Shown here: in pieces, positions 53,514-61,600 of the stretch
Layout: the number at the start of each line of letters is the position of its first letter
Numbering within the stretch: the stretch's first letter is position 1
Assembly (NCBI RefSeq): GCF_037101375.1
Contig: NZ_AP029019.1
Coordinates: forward strand, 4,068,001-4,132,000
Direction of reading: 5' to 3'
Source of the DNA: Acidovorax sp. DW039
GTDB lineage: Bacteria; Pseudomonadota; Gammaproteobacteria; Burkholderiales; Burkholderiaceae_C
DNA length: 64,000 nucleotides
The notes under the pieces: generated by a model
The model's database searches: none
What the model saw: the letters and a program-made list of their open reading frames with translations, nothing else
What the model was told of the DNA's origin: nothing
Translations under genes and position numbers: made by a program

Positions 53514-54542
53514 ATGCAACACCACTCCACGCTTTCCTTCGCGCAGCGCGCCACCCGGCGCACCCTGCTGCACGCCGCCTGCGCCGTGCCGCTGGCCCTG
53601 GGCTTTGCAGGCCAGGCCGTCGCGCAAACTGCCGCCAGCAGCTGGCCCAGCAAGACCATCCGTTTCGTGGTGCCCTACCCGCCCGGCGGCCCCACCGACC
53701 TGATGGCGCGCATGCTGCAGCCCGAGCTGCAAAGCCGGCTGGGTGTGACGGTGATTGTGGACAACAAGGGCGGCGCGGGTGGCAACACCGGCAGCGCCGA
53801 GGTGGCCAAGCAAGCCCCTGCCGACGGTCACACACTGCTGCTGGCAGCCAGCGGCCCCATGGCGGTGAACGCATCGCTGTACAGCAGCATGCCGTTCAAC
53901 CCGTTGACCGACCTGGCCCCGGTGGTGCAACTGTCCGCCTTTCCGCTGGTGCTCGAAGTGCATCCCTCCCTGGGGGTAAAAACGCTGGCGGAGTTTCTGG
54001 CCATGGCCAAAGCGGGCAAGCCGGTGCTCAGCTACGCCTCAGCGGGCAACGGCACACCCCAGCATCTGGCGGGCGAGCTCTTCAACAGCACGCTGGGCGT
54101 GAAGCTGGCGCACATCCCGTACCGGGGCGCAGGCCCGGCTCTCAACGATCTGATCGGCGGCCAGGTCAATGTGATGTTTGACATTGTGGGCAGCTCACTG
54201 CCCCACATCCAGGCAGGCAAGCTGATACCGCTGGCCGTGACCTCCAGCGAACGCGCCAAGGTGCTACCCAATGTACCCACCTTGGCAGAGGCTGGCGTGC
54301 CGGGCTACCAGATCACCGGCTGGCATGGCATTGCCGTGCGGGCAGGCACACCCCAACCCATCGTCGACAAGCTCAACGCCACCGTCAACGCCATCTTCAA
54401 GGAGCCCGCATTCCGCGCCAAGTGGGAGGCCATTGGCACCCCCGTGGTGGCGGGCAGCGCTGCAGACTTTGGCGCGCTGATCAAGACCGATGCCCAGCGC
54501 CTGGGCAAGCTGGTGCGCGATGCGGGCGTGACGGTGGACTGA
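53514..54542 (+). CDS. Bug-family tripartite tricarboxylate receptor-like protein
   Basis: The ATG at 53514 (MQHHSTLSFAQRATRRTLLHAACAVPLAL) gives 342 residues with a signal peptide ending VAQTA. The mature start WPSKTIRFVVPYPPGGPTDLMARML is the Bug signature, with SYASAGNGTPQHLAGELF and HIPYRGAGPALNDLIGG later. It lies 68 bp after the BKACE gene on the same strand. The context suggests that it binds the substrate of the dehydrogenase-BKACE pair, or a product acid. No TctAB membrane genes are nearby. Confidence 0.92.
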   Translation: MQHHSTLSFAQRATRRTLLHAACAVPLALGFAGQAVAQTAASSWPSKTIRFVVPYPPGGPTDLMARMLQPELQSRLGVTVIVDNKGGAGGNTGSAEVAKQAPADGHTLLLAASGPMAVNASLYSSMPFNPLTDLAPVVQLSAFPLVLEVHPSLGVKTLAEFLAMAKAGKPVLSYASAGNGTPQHLAGELFNSTLGVKLAHIPYRGAGPALNDLIGGQVNVMFDIVGSSLPHIQAGKLIPLAVTSSERAKVLPNVPTLAEAGVPGYQITGWHGIAVRAGTPQPIVDKLNATVNAIFKEPAFRAKWEAIGTPVVAGSAADFGALIKTDAQRLGKLVRDAGVTVD

Positions 54543-54566
54543 GCCGATGGCCGCCAGCCCCATCGC

Positions 54567-55487
54567 TCAGTAACCCCGCACGGGGTCCACCACCCCGGCA
54601 ATCGCCTCGCCCCTCTGCAGAGCGCCGATCTTGCGGGCAATCTGGGCAATGCTCTCCTCGCGCAAGGTCCGCGCCGAAGTGTGGGGAGTGATGGTGATCT
54701 GGGGGTGGTTCCAGAAGGCGTGCCCCTTGGGCAGCGGCTCGGTGCGGAACACATCCAGCGTGGCACCCGCCACATGGCCGCTGGCAATGGCGGCCAACAG
54801 GTCCTCTTCCACCAAGTGTGCACCGCGCGCCACGTTGATCACGTAGGCGCCGGGCTGCAGCCGGGCCAGTGTGTCCTTGTTGATCACGTCGGTGGTGTCA
54901 GGCGTGAGGGGCAGCAGGTTGACCAGCACGCGGCTCGCCGCCAGAAAGTCGTTGAATTGCTCTGTGCCGCTAAAGGCCCGCACGCCCTCGATGGCCTTGG
55001 GGCTGCGGCTCCAGCCGTTGACAGGAAAGTCGAACTGCGCGAGCGCCTTGGCCACGCGCTCACCCAGCACGCCCAAGCCCATCACACCGATGGGGAAGTC
55101 GCTGCGCAGACGTGGTTTGCGGTAGCCCCAGCGCCCGGCGGCCATATCGGCCTCGTAGCCATTGAACTCGCGGAAGTGGCGAATGACGGCGTGGCATACA
55201 TATTCGGCCATCTGCACGGCCATGCCTGCGTCATCCAGCCGCACCACCCGCGCCTGCGGTGGCAAGCGCAGCTTGAGCAAGGCATCCACCCCGGCACCAA
55301 TGTTGAACAAGGCCTTGAGGGCTGGTTGCTCATCCATGAACTGTTGGGGCGGCGCCCACACTACGGCGTAATCGGCCTGGGGCGCCCCAGGTTGCCACAC
55401 GGAAATATCAGCGCCAGGCAGCGCGGCGGACAAGCCCTGGAGCCAGGGCTCGGGCTTGGCATCGGTACAGCAAAAAGTGATTTTCAT
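54567..55487 (-). CDS. ghrA: Glyoxylate/hydroxypyruvate reductase A
   Basis: GhrA is a 2-hydroxyacid dehydrogenase that reduces glyoxylate and hydroxypyruvate with NADPH. The ATG at 55487 (MKITFCCTDAKPEPWL) gives 306 residues, near the E. coli length (312). The NAD(P) motif IGVMGLGVLGERVAKAL and the segment VARGAHLVEEDLLAAIASGHVAGATLDVF fit the family; ITPHTSA carries the catalytic histidine. It follows mccA by 46 bp on the same strand. A role in leucine breakdown is not obvious. Confidence 0.92.
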   Translation of the reverse strand: MKITFCCTDAKPEPWLQGLSAALPGADISVWQPGAPQADYAVVWAPPQQFMDEQPALKALFNIGAGVDALLKLRLPPQARVVRLDDAGMAVQMAEYVCHAVIRHFREFNGYEADMAAGRWGYRKPRLRSDFPIGVMGLGVLGERVAKALAQFDFPVNGWSRSPKAIEGVRAFSGTEQFNDFLAASRVLVNLLPLTPDTTDVINKDTLARLQPGAYVINVARGAHLVEEDLLAAIASGHVAGATLDVFRTEPLPKGHAFWNHPQITITPHTSARTLREESIAQIARKIGALQRGEAIAGVVDPVRGY

Positions 55488-55533
55488 GGGCACCGAGCGT
55501 ACCGCTTGCCGCGCGATGGCGCTGTCACCTGCT

Positions 55534-57552
55534 TCACGCAGCGGCAAGCTTGAGCAGCTCTGCCCCCTCGGTCACTTGGTCGCCAGGGGCGTACAGCAGC
55601 TCTTGCACCACCCCATCCGCCGGGGCTGCGATGGTGTGTTCCATCTTCATGGCCTCCATCACCGCCAGTGGTTGACCCTTGGCCACCTTGTCGCCCGCCT
55701 TGACAGCGAACGACACCACCTTGCCTGGCATGGGGGCCGTCAGGCGTCCGCCCTCGGCGGCTGATTCGCCGGAATGCGCCAGCAGATCAATGGCCGTGAT
55801 CTGTGTGGCCCCCAGCGGTGTGAAGATGTGGTCCACCTCGCCCTGCGCATACACAGCAACACGCGTGCGCTGGCCCGCAAACTCCAACTCCACACCCTGC
55901 GCCAGCGCTCGGAACTGGAGCAGCCCCGCCACTTGCGCAGCGCCCTCATCCACCGCCAGATGCAGGCTGCCACCGCGCTCATAGGTCAAAAGCGCCTTGG
56001 CATGCTGCCCACCAAACTCAAATTCAAAGCGGCGCTGTACCACAGCATGGGAATGGAAACCGTCGCGGCGGCTGAAAGGGTCTGCGCCTTCACTGGCGCG
56101 CTCTTTCAGCAAGGTCTGCGCCACCGCTGCGGCCGCTGCCAGCGGCAGGCCCACGGGTTCCTGATGGAACAGCACGGCCTGCTCGCGCTGGATCAGCGCC
56201 GTATCGAGCTTGGCCTGGGCAAACGCCTCGGTGCGCGCAACGCGGCGCAAAAACTGCACGTTGGTCGCCAGCCCCACGATGTGAGTCTGCGCCAGTGCCT
56301 CGTCCAGCCGCGCCAGTGCCTGCTCGCGCGTGTCGCCGTGCACGATGAGCTTGGCCACCATGGAGTCGTAGAACGGGCTGATGGCATCGCCCTGGCGCAC
56401 GCCAGAATCCACGCGCACCGAACCCCGCTCGAAGGTCACGCACTCGGGCAAGGCATACACATTCAGCGCGCCGGTGGCGGGCAGGAAGTTGTTGTCGGGG
56501 TTCTCGGCGCAGATACGCGCCTCGATGGCATGACCGGTGATACACAGGTCTTCCTGCTTGAGTGGCAGCGGCTCGCCAGATGCCACACGCAGCTGCCACT
56601 CCACCAGGTCCAGCCCGGTGATGGCCTCGGTCACGGGATGCTCCACCTGCAGGCGGGTGTTCATCTCCATGAAGTAGAACTTCATCTGGTCGGGCCGCTC
56701 GTAGCCGCCCGGCTGCTCCACGATGAATTCCACCGTGCCCGCGCCCACGTAGTTCACCGCCTTGGCGGCGGCCACGGCGGCCTCGCCCATGCGGGCGCGC
56801 AGCTCGGGCGTCATGCCAGGGGCAGGGGCTTCTTCCAGCACCTTCTGGTGGCGGCGCTGCACCGAGCAGTCTCGCTCGAACAGGTACACACAATTGCCGT
56901 GCGTGTCGCCAAACACCTGGATCTCGATGTGGCGGGGACGCTGCACGTACTTTTCGACCAGCACTGCATCGTCGCCAAAGCTGTTGATGGCCTCGCGCTT
57001 GCAAGATTCGAGCGCGGCAGCGAAGTCCTCGCTCTTGTCCACCGCCCGCATGCCCTTGCCGCCGCCGCCTGCGCTGGCCTTGATGAGCACGGGGTAGCCG
57101 ATGCGGTCGGCCTCGCGCTGCAGCAGCGTCGGGTCCTGGTCGCTGCCGTGGTAGCCGGGCACCAAGGGCACACCCGCCTTTTCCATGAGCTGCTTGGACT
57201 CGGCCTTGAGCCCCATGTCCTTGATGGCCGAGGCGGGCGGGCCGATGAAAACCAGGCCCGCCGCTGCGCAAGCCTGTGCGAAGTCTTCGTTCTCGCTCAG
57301 GAAGCCGTAGCCGGGGTGGATGGCCTGTGCGCCTGTGGATTTGGCCGCCTCAATGATGCGCTCCCAGCGCAGGTAGCTGTCTTTGGGCGCGCTGCCGCCG
57401 ATGTGCACGGCTTCGTCACACACGGCGACATGTTTGGCATTGGCGTCGGCATCGGAATACACCGCAACGGTCTTCACGCCCAGGCGCTTGGCGGTGGCGG
57501 CGACACGGCAGGCGATCTCGCCGCGATTAGCGATCAGTATTTTTTTGAACAT
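55534..57552 (-). CDS. mccA: Biotin-containing acyl-CoA carboxylase alpha subunit (methylcrotonyl-CoA)
   Basis: The 672-residue protein has a biotin carboxylase (1-450: MFKKILIANRGEIACRVAATAKRLG, ATP-grasp GGGGKGMR, EMNTRLQVEHPVTE) and a C-terminal biotin carrier with the biotinylated lysine K636 in MEAMKMEH. It carboxylates biotin, and the beta subunit transfers the carboxyl to 3-methylcrotonyl-CoA. The MccB gene at 61601-63208, the hydratase and the acyl-CoA synthetase support the methylcrotonyl rather than propionyl or geranyl substrate. The start abuts the stop of the upstream DUF4126 gene. Confidence 0.93.
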   Translation of the reverse strand: MFKKILIANRGEIACRVAATAKRLGVKTVAVYSDADANAKHVAVCDEAVHIGGSAPKDSYLRWERIIEAAKSTGAQAIHPGYGFLSENEDFAQACAAAGLVFIGPPASAIKDMGLKAESKQLMEKAGVPLVPGYHGSDQDPTLLQREADRIGYPVLIKASAGGGGKGMRAVDKSEDFAAALESCKREAINSFGDDAVLVEKYVQRPRHIEIQVFGDTHGNCVYLFERDCSVQRRHQKVLEEAPAPGMTPELRARMGEAAVAAAKAVNYVGAGTVEFIVEQPGGYERPDQMKFYFMEMNTRLQVEHPVTEAITGLDLVEWQLRVASGEPLPLKQEDLCITGHAIEARICAENPDNNFLPATGALNVYALPECVTFERGSVRVDSGVRQGDAISPFYDSMVAKLIVHGDTREQALARLDEALAQTHIVGLATNVQFLRRVARTEAFAQAKLDTALIQREQAVLFHQEPVGLPLAAAAAVAQTLLKERASEGADPFSRRDGFHSHAVVQRRFEFEFGGQHAKALLTYERGGSLHLAVDEGAAQVAGLLQFRALAQGVELEFAGQRTRVAVYAQGEVDHIFTPLGATQITAIDLLAHSGESAAEGGRLTAPMPGKVVSFAVKAGDKVAKGQPLAVMEAMKMEHTIAAPADGVVQELLYAPGDQVTEGAELLKLAAA

Positions 57553-58272
57553 TTAAGCCACCTTGGCAGAACCAGAAAAGAAAGAAGACAAGCGCCGCAG
57601 CACGGCGCGCAGAAACTTGAACAGCACCACCAGCAGCAGCGCAGACACCACCACCATCACGACCAGTGCGATACCAAACGCCACTGGGTGCTGGGTGGCC
57701 AGCCACACCACCGCCACCACCAGGCCATCTTCCAAGAACGACAAGCCCCAGTTCGAAAAGGGTTCTGGCGAGGTGTTCACCGCCGCCCGCGTGGTCATCT
57801 TGGTGGCCAGCGCGGTGGCCGAGAGTGAGCCCCCCAGTAACCCCGCCACCACAGCCATCGTGGCGTTGTCGGCGCCGAACACGCCATAAGCCAAAGCCGC
57901 CCCGGCTGGCACGCGGATGAAGGCATTCAACGCATCCCACACGCTGTCCACCCAAGGCACCTTGTCAGCAAAGAACTCCACCACCAGCAGCGCGCCACTC
58001 ACCATCAGCACCAGAGGGCTTTGCAGCACAGCCAGGCCTGGCGGCAGGGGCATCCAGCCCAGCACGCCCATCATTCCCACCAGAAACACCACGGCATACA
58101 AGCGGAACCCGCTGGCCCAGCCCAGGGCCGCAGCCAGCGCCAACAGACCGGGCATATCCAGCCGCGCAGTGGCCGTGGCGGCGGCATCGCCCACGGCACT
58201 CGCCGTGCCGCCGTCGATATGCAGCCCCACGGTGTGGAGCCACTGCACGATGTGGAGCCAGAGGGTGTCCAT
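57553..58272 (-). CDS. DUF4126 family membrane protein
   Basis: The protein has 239 residues from the ATG at 58272 and about five or six hydrophobic helices. LALAAALGWASGFRLYAVVFLVGMMG is the family's start. The middle holds VEFFADKVPWVDSVWDALNAFIRVPAGAALA and the end contains several long helices with a basic tail. Function is unknown. Its stop is directly followed by the ATG of mccA, so translation may be coupled. No ligand or partner can be inferred beyond this linkage. Confidence 0.88.
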   Translation of the reverse strand: MDTLWLHIVQWLHTVGLHIDGGTASAVGDAAATATARLDMPGLLALAAALGWASGFRLYAVVFLVGMMGVLGWMPLPPGLAVLQSPLVLMVSGALLVVEFFADKVPWVDSVWDALNAFIRVPAGAALAYGVFGADNATMAVVAGLLGGSLSATALATKMTTRAAVNTSPEPFSNWGLSFLEDGLVVAVVWLATQHPVAFGIALVVMVVVSALLLVVLFKFLRAVLRRLSSFFSGSAKVA

Positions 58273-58346
58273 GTCAGTAGCACTCCCCGGCACAGCGAAA
58301 GATGGTTGACCGTAACAACTGGCGCGCACCAGGCGCAGGACGCCGA

Positions 58347-58442
58347 GCAAGGGCCGCCCCGCAGCGAGGGCGTCGCCCCCCTGCCCGCTGAGCGCAGCAC
58401 AGCGAGAGCGGGGGGAAGGCGCGCAGCGCCTCAGGGGGGTGT
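58347..58442. repeat. GC-rich palindromic element common to Comamonadaceae
   Basis: The segment holds GGGCCGCCCCGCAGCGAGGG, then GCGTCGCCCCCCTGCCC, and ends in AGCGCCTCAGGGGGGTG. It has extensive self-complementarity (CCGCT/AGCGG, CCCCCC/GGGGGG). I recall related strings as frequent intergenic repeats in Acidovorax-like genomes. Only one copy is in the window. Confidence 0.6.
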
Positions 58443-58446
58443 CGGC

Positions 58447-59226
58447 TCATAACCAGTTGGGCTTGCGTTTGTTCAGGAACGACTGCACGCCTTCCTTGCC
58501 CTCGTCGCTGGCGCGGATGTCGGCAATGCCCTGCACCGTGGCAGCAATCAACCCGGCGTTGATCTCCCGCTCGGCCACGTCAATGACCAGCTTCTTGCAC
58601 ACGCGCACGGCGTTGGGGCTGGCGGCGGTCAGGGCCTTGAGCAATTCGTCCACTTTGGCGTCGAGCTGGTCGACAGCCACCACCTCGTGCACAAAGCCGA
58701 TGCGCAGCGCCTCCGCCGCGCCAAAGCGCTCGGCCGTGAGGAAGTAGCGGTGCGCAGCACGCGCGCCCATGGCGCGGATCACATAAGGGCTGATGGTGGC
58801 AGGGATGAGCCCCAGTTTCACCTCGCTCAGGCAAAAGCCTGCCGAGTCCACGGCCACGGCCATGTCGCAAGCCGCCACCAGGCCCATGCCGCCCGCGTAC
58901 ACATCGCCTTGCACGCGGGCGATGGTGGGCTTGGGGCATTCGTAGATCACCCGCAGCATCTCGGCCAGCTTGCCAGCGTCCTGCACGTTCTCGTCGCGGG
59001 TGTAGTCGGCCATGCGGCGCATCCAGTTCAGGTTGGCACCTGCGCAAAAAGCGGGGCCTTCCGCCGCCAGAACCACGGCGCGCACTTCGGCGCGGCTGCC
59101 CACCTCGGCGAAGGCGGCAGTGATCTCGGCAATGACTTCATCACTGAAGGCGTTTCGGATCTCGGGCTGCGTCAGGGTGATGCGCGCGACCGCGCCTTCG
59201 TATTGGATTTGCAGGTTGCTGCTCAT
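58447..59226 (-). CDS. liuC: Enoyl-CoA hydratase family, methylglutaconyl-CoA hydratase
   Basis: The 259-residue crotonase-fold enzyme should hydrate 3-methylglutaconyl-CoA to HMG-CoA in leucine breakdown. Motifs include AEGPAFCAGANLNWM (oxyanion hole), VQGDVYAGGMGLVAACDMAVAV, and SEVKLGLIPATISPYVIRAMG with the catalytic-glutamate region. The name rests on its place in the mcc cluster; the fold alone is shared by many hydratases. It overlaps the DinB-family gene by 4 bp. Confidence 0.88.
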   Translation of the reverse strand: MSSNLQIQYEGAVARITLTQPEIRNAFSDEVIAEITAAFAEVGSRAEVRAVVLAAEGPAFCAGANLNWMRRMADYTRDENVQDAGKLAEMLRVIYECPKPTIARVQGDVYAGGMGLVAACDMAVAVDSAGFCLSEVKLGLIPATISPYVIRAMGARAAHRYFLTAERFGAAEALRIGFVHEVVAVDQLDAKVDELLKALTAASPNAVRVCKKLVIDVAEREINAGLIAATVQGIADIRASDEGKEGVQSFLNKRKPNWL

Positions 59227-59741
59227 GATGGTGTTGCGGCCTGCTCGGCGCGCAAAAAATAGACAAGGTCGAGTACCGGGCCATCGTGACCCAGTGCGGT
59301 CAGTGCCGCAGTGATCTGTCCACGGTGGTGCGTGCCGTGGTTGAACACATGCGCCAGGGTGGCGCCAAAGGGCAGCGATACCGCCTCGCCCTTGGTGGTG
59401 GTGTAGGACAGATCGCCTTCCCAGCGATCAGCGGGCCAGCTGGCCAGCAGTGGTGCCCAACGGGCTGCACCATCGCGCAGGCGCTGCGCCAGCCGAACGC
59501 GGTCGGGCTCGGCCTCAGCATCCAGCGAGAGGCTGGGCGAGCGGCCCTCAGAAAACCGAACAAACCACAGCAGGTGCTCCCCCACCAGCAGGTGGTTGAG
59601 GGTGCCGTGGATGCTGCGGAAAAACAGCCCCACGTCACGGCGATAGTCCTCATCAGGCAGCACCGCCACCGCATCCAGCAGGCGGGCCGTAGCCCACTGG
59701 TTGTAGCGGGCCAACTGGCTGAAATGTTGTGTGGCGTTCAT
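59223..59741 (-). CDS. DinB-family metal-binding four-helix protein
   Basis: The 172-residue protein is a DinB/YfiT-like four-helix bundle. Histidines for the metal site appear in SIHGTLNHLLVGEHLLW and in LAHVFNHGTHHRGQI near the C-terminus, as in DinB. Some relatives are bacillithiol or mycothiol transferases, but neither thiol is expected in betaproteobacteria. Function here is unknown. It is coupled by 4-bp overlaps to the genes on both sides. Confidence 0.9.
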   Translation of the reverse strand: MNATQHFSQLARYNQWATARLLDAVAVLPDEDYRRDVGLFFRSIHGTLNHLLVGEHLLWFVRFSEGRSPSLSLDAEAEPDRVRLAQRLRDGAARWAPLLASWPADRWEGDLSYTTTKGEAVSLPFGATLAHVFNHGTHHRGQITAALTALGHDGPVLDLVYFLRAEQAATPS

Positions 59742-60673
59742 GGTGCCTTCCGGGCGCCCAGCACCCGGCTCCAGAAAGATTGCAGCGCGGCCAGAGATTC
59801 GGTGCGCGCCTGGGGGTTGCCGCCCTGGTGCACCCCTTGGGCGGATGTTCCGTTGGGCACATCGCCTCGCAGGCGCACGGGCTCTTTGCCGTCAAAGCCG
59901 TGGTAGCTGCCTTCGTAGACATGCACCGTCACGTCGCTGCCAGCCCGCTCCTTGAGGGTCTGGGACCAGTCCACGCAAGGCTGCGCGGGGGTCCAGTCGT
60001 CCAGCGCTCCCAGTTGCATGAGCAAAGGCGCGGACTCTACCGCCGCACGCCGCTTGAGCAACGGGCCACAGCCGGGATAAAACACCGCAGCCCCGGCCAG
60101 CGGTGGCTCGCCCGCCTGCGGGTGGATGTGGCGCTGCTCCAGCAGGTTGAGTGTGGTGGTGCCCCCGTTGGACCAGCCCATCACGCCGATGCGCTGGGCG
60201 TCCACGCCCGGCTGCGCAGCCAGCCACACCAGTGCGGCGCGCGCGTCCTGCACGCGGTCGTTCACGTTCAGGCTGCGGTCGCTGTAGCGTGTCTGGCACA
60301 CCTCCCGCAGGCCACGGGAGCCAAAGCTATCGGGCAGCAAGACGGCATAGCCCGCAGCATGCAATGTCTCAGCAGTCTCGCGGTAGCGGGATGACAAGGC
60401 CCCGCCCTTGGCGTACAGCCCACCGCAGCCATGCAGGGCCATGACAGCGGGCTGGGCAGAGGCACCGGCCAGCCCCTCAGCCTGTGCGGCCTGCGGGGCT
60501 GGCAGCCAGTGGGCACGCAGCACCACACCAGAGGGCAAAGGGATCTCCACACGCTGCATGGAACCCGACTGGGGAGTCGATTGCGCCCACGCTGCCATGG
60601 CACTGCCGCACAGCGCAGCCGCCCAGGCCAGTCGCTTGATGGCTTGTGGAATCGAGGAAGAAAAGAAGGGCAT
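59738..60673 (-). CDS. Exported dienelactone-hydrolase-like alpha/beta hydrolase
   Basis: The 311-residue protein has an N-terminal signal region (to about 33) and an alpha/beta-hydrolase core. VMALHGCGGLYAKGG is the oxyanion-hole start, IGVMGWSNGGTTTLNLLE carries the nucleophile serine, and EGSYHGFDGK carries the histidine. The family is dienelactone hydrolase; the substrate is unknown. The start overlaps nothing upstream but the end overlaps the DinB gene, so it belongs to the same transcript as the liu genes. Confidence 0.85.
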   Translation of the reverse strand: MPFFSSSIPQAIKRLAWAAALCGSAMAAWAQSTPQSGSMQRVEIPLPSGVVLRAHWLPAPQAAQAEGLAGASAQPAVMALHGCGGLYAKGGALSSRYRETAETLHAAGYAVLLPDSFGSRGLREVCQTRYSDRSLNVNDRVQDARAALVWLAAQPGVDAQRIGVMGWSNGGTTTLNLLEQRHIHPQAGEPPLAGAAVFYPGCGPLLKRRAAVESAPLLMQLGALDDWTPAQPCVDWSQTLKERAGSDVTVHVYEGSYHGFDGKEPVRLRGDVPNGTSAQGVHQGGNPQARTESLAALQSFWSRVLGARKAP

Positions 60674-60699
60674 GTCGGTTCTTTCAGTGGCTCAACGCT

Positions 60700-61578
60700 T
60701 CAGGGACGGCTTACGGCCTTGAACCCGTTGGCGTCCAGAAACTCTGACACCGCTGGCTGCCAGACCTCCGGAAAACGCGTGAAGAGGGAATGCCCGTCTT
60801 CCCCATGCGGCGGGAACTGCACAAAGCGGGCCTTGCCCCCCGCCTGGGTGAAGGTGGCATGCCATTGCCTGGGCAGTTGCGGGCCAAAGAACATGTCGTT
60901 CTCGGTGTAGATCCAGAGCATGGGCACACGAGCCTGCGCTCCGTATTGCGCATAGGTGCGATCCAGCGCGGCCTGCGAGCAGGGGTTCTGCGGCCGACCC
61001 TTGGGGTCGCCACCACTGCCCCCGGCAAAGTTGATGGCGGCCTGCACGCCGGGCGGGTTCATGGCCGCCAAGGCCACCGTGCTGGCCCCGCCAAACGATT
61101 GGCCGATCACCAGCACGCGGTCCGGGTCCACATCGGGGCGCTGGCGCACTGCGTTCAGCGAAGCCACCATTTGCTGGGCTGCCGCAGCGAAGCCGGGCGG
61201 AAAGTGGCGGTTGTTGCAGGCCCCCGTGTCTTCCACATCTTCTCCACCACTGGCACCGTAGCCCACACGGGTGGGCACGACCACCACAAATCCCCGGCGC
61301 AGCAGGTAGCGGGATGCATCGGTATAGCGTGCGCGGCCCAGGGCTGCGCGCCCCTGCGCGTCGGGCGCCCGCCCGTGGTTGACGATGGCAATGGGCGCTG
61401 GCCGGGGGTTGGAATCATCAGACCACACCGTCACGCGGATGTTCTGCGCAACCTCCTTGCCCCAGATGTTTTTCACCTGGACGGGTACATCCATCTGCTC
61501 TTCCACCACGCGGGCATGCGCCACACCTGTGGCAGTCGCCAACACCCATGCCAAACCACCAAACCACCACGCGCGCAT
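60700..61578 (-). CDS. Secreted alpha/beta hydrolase
   Basis: The ATG at 61578 (MRAWWFGGLAWVLATATGVAHA) gives 292 residues with a clear signal peptide. The core shows PIAIVNHGRAP (oxyanion), VLVIGQSFGGASTVALAAM (nucleophile Ser) and PHGEDGHSLF (catalytic His), as in PET-hydrolase-like or dienelactone-hydrolase-like enzymes. CNNRHFPPGF and NPCSQAALD contain cysteines that may pair in the periplasm. The substrate is unknown. It follows mccB by 22 bp on the same strand. Confidence 0.85.
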   Translation of the reverse strand: MRAWWFGGLAWVLATATGVAHARVVEEQMDVPVQVKNIWGKEVAQNIRVTVWSDDSNPRPAPIAIVNHGRAPDAQGRAALGRARYTDASRYLLRRGFVVVVPTRVGYGASGGEDVEDTGACNNRHFPPGFAAAAQQMVASLNAVRQRPDVDPDRVLVIGQSFGGASTVALAAMNPPGVQAAINFAGGSGGDPKGRPQNPCSQAALDRTYAQYGAQARVPMLWIYTENDMFFGPQLPRQWHATFTQAGGKARFVQFPPHGEDGHSLFTRFPEVWQPAVSEFLDANGFKAVSRP

Positions 61579-61600
61579 GCCTTGCTCCCTTTGAACGTGT

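Noticed and set aside
55774..57828. A 684-residue open frame antisense to mccA
   Set aside because: It is a mirror of a high-GC gene with strong codon bias; it shows no domain or signal, and the minus-strand MccA protein is unmistakable.
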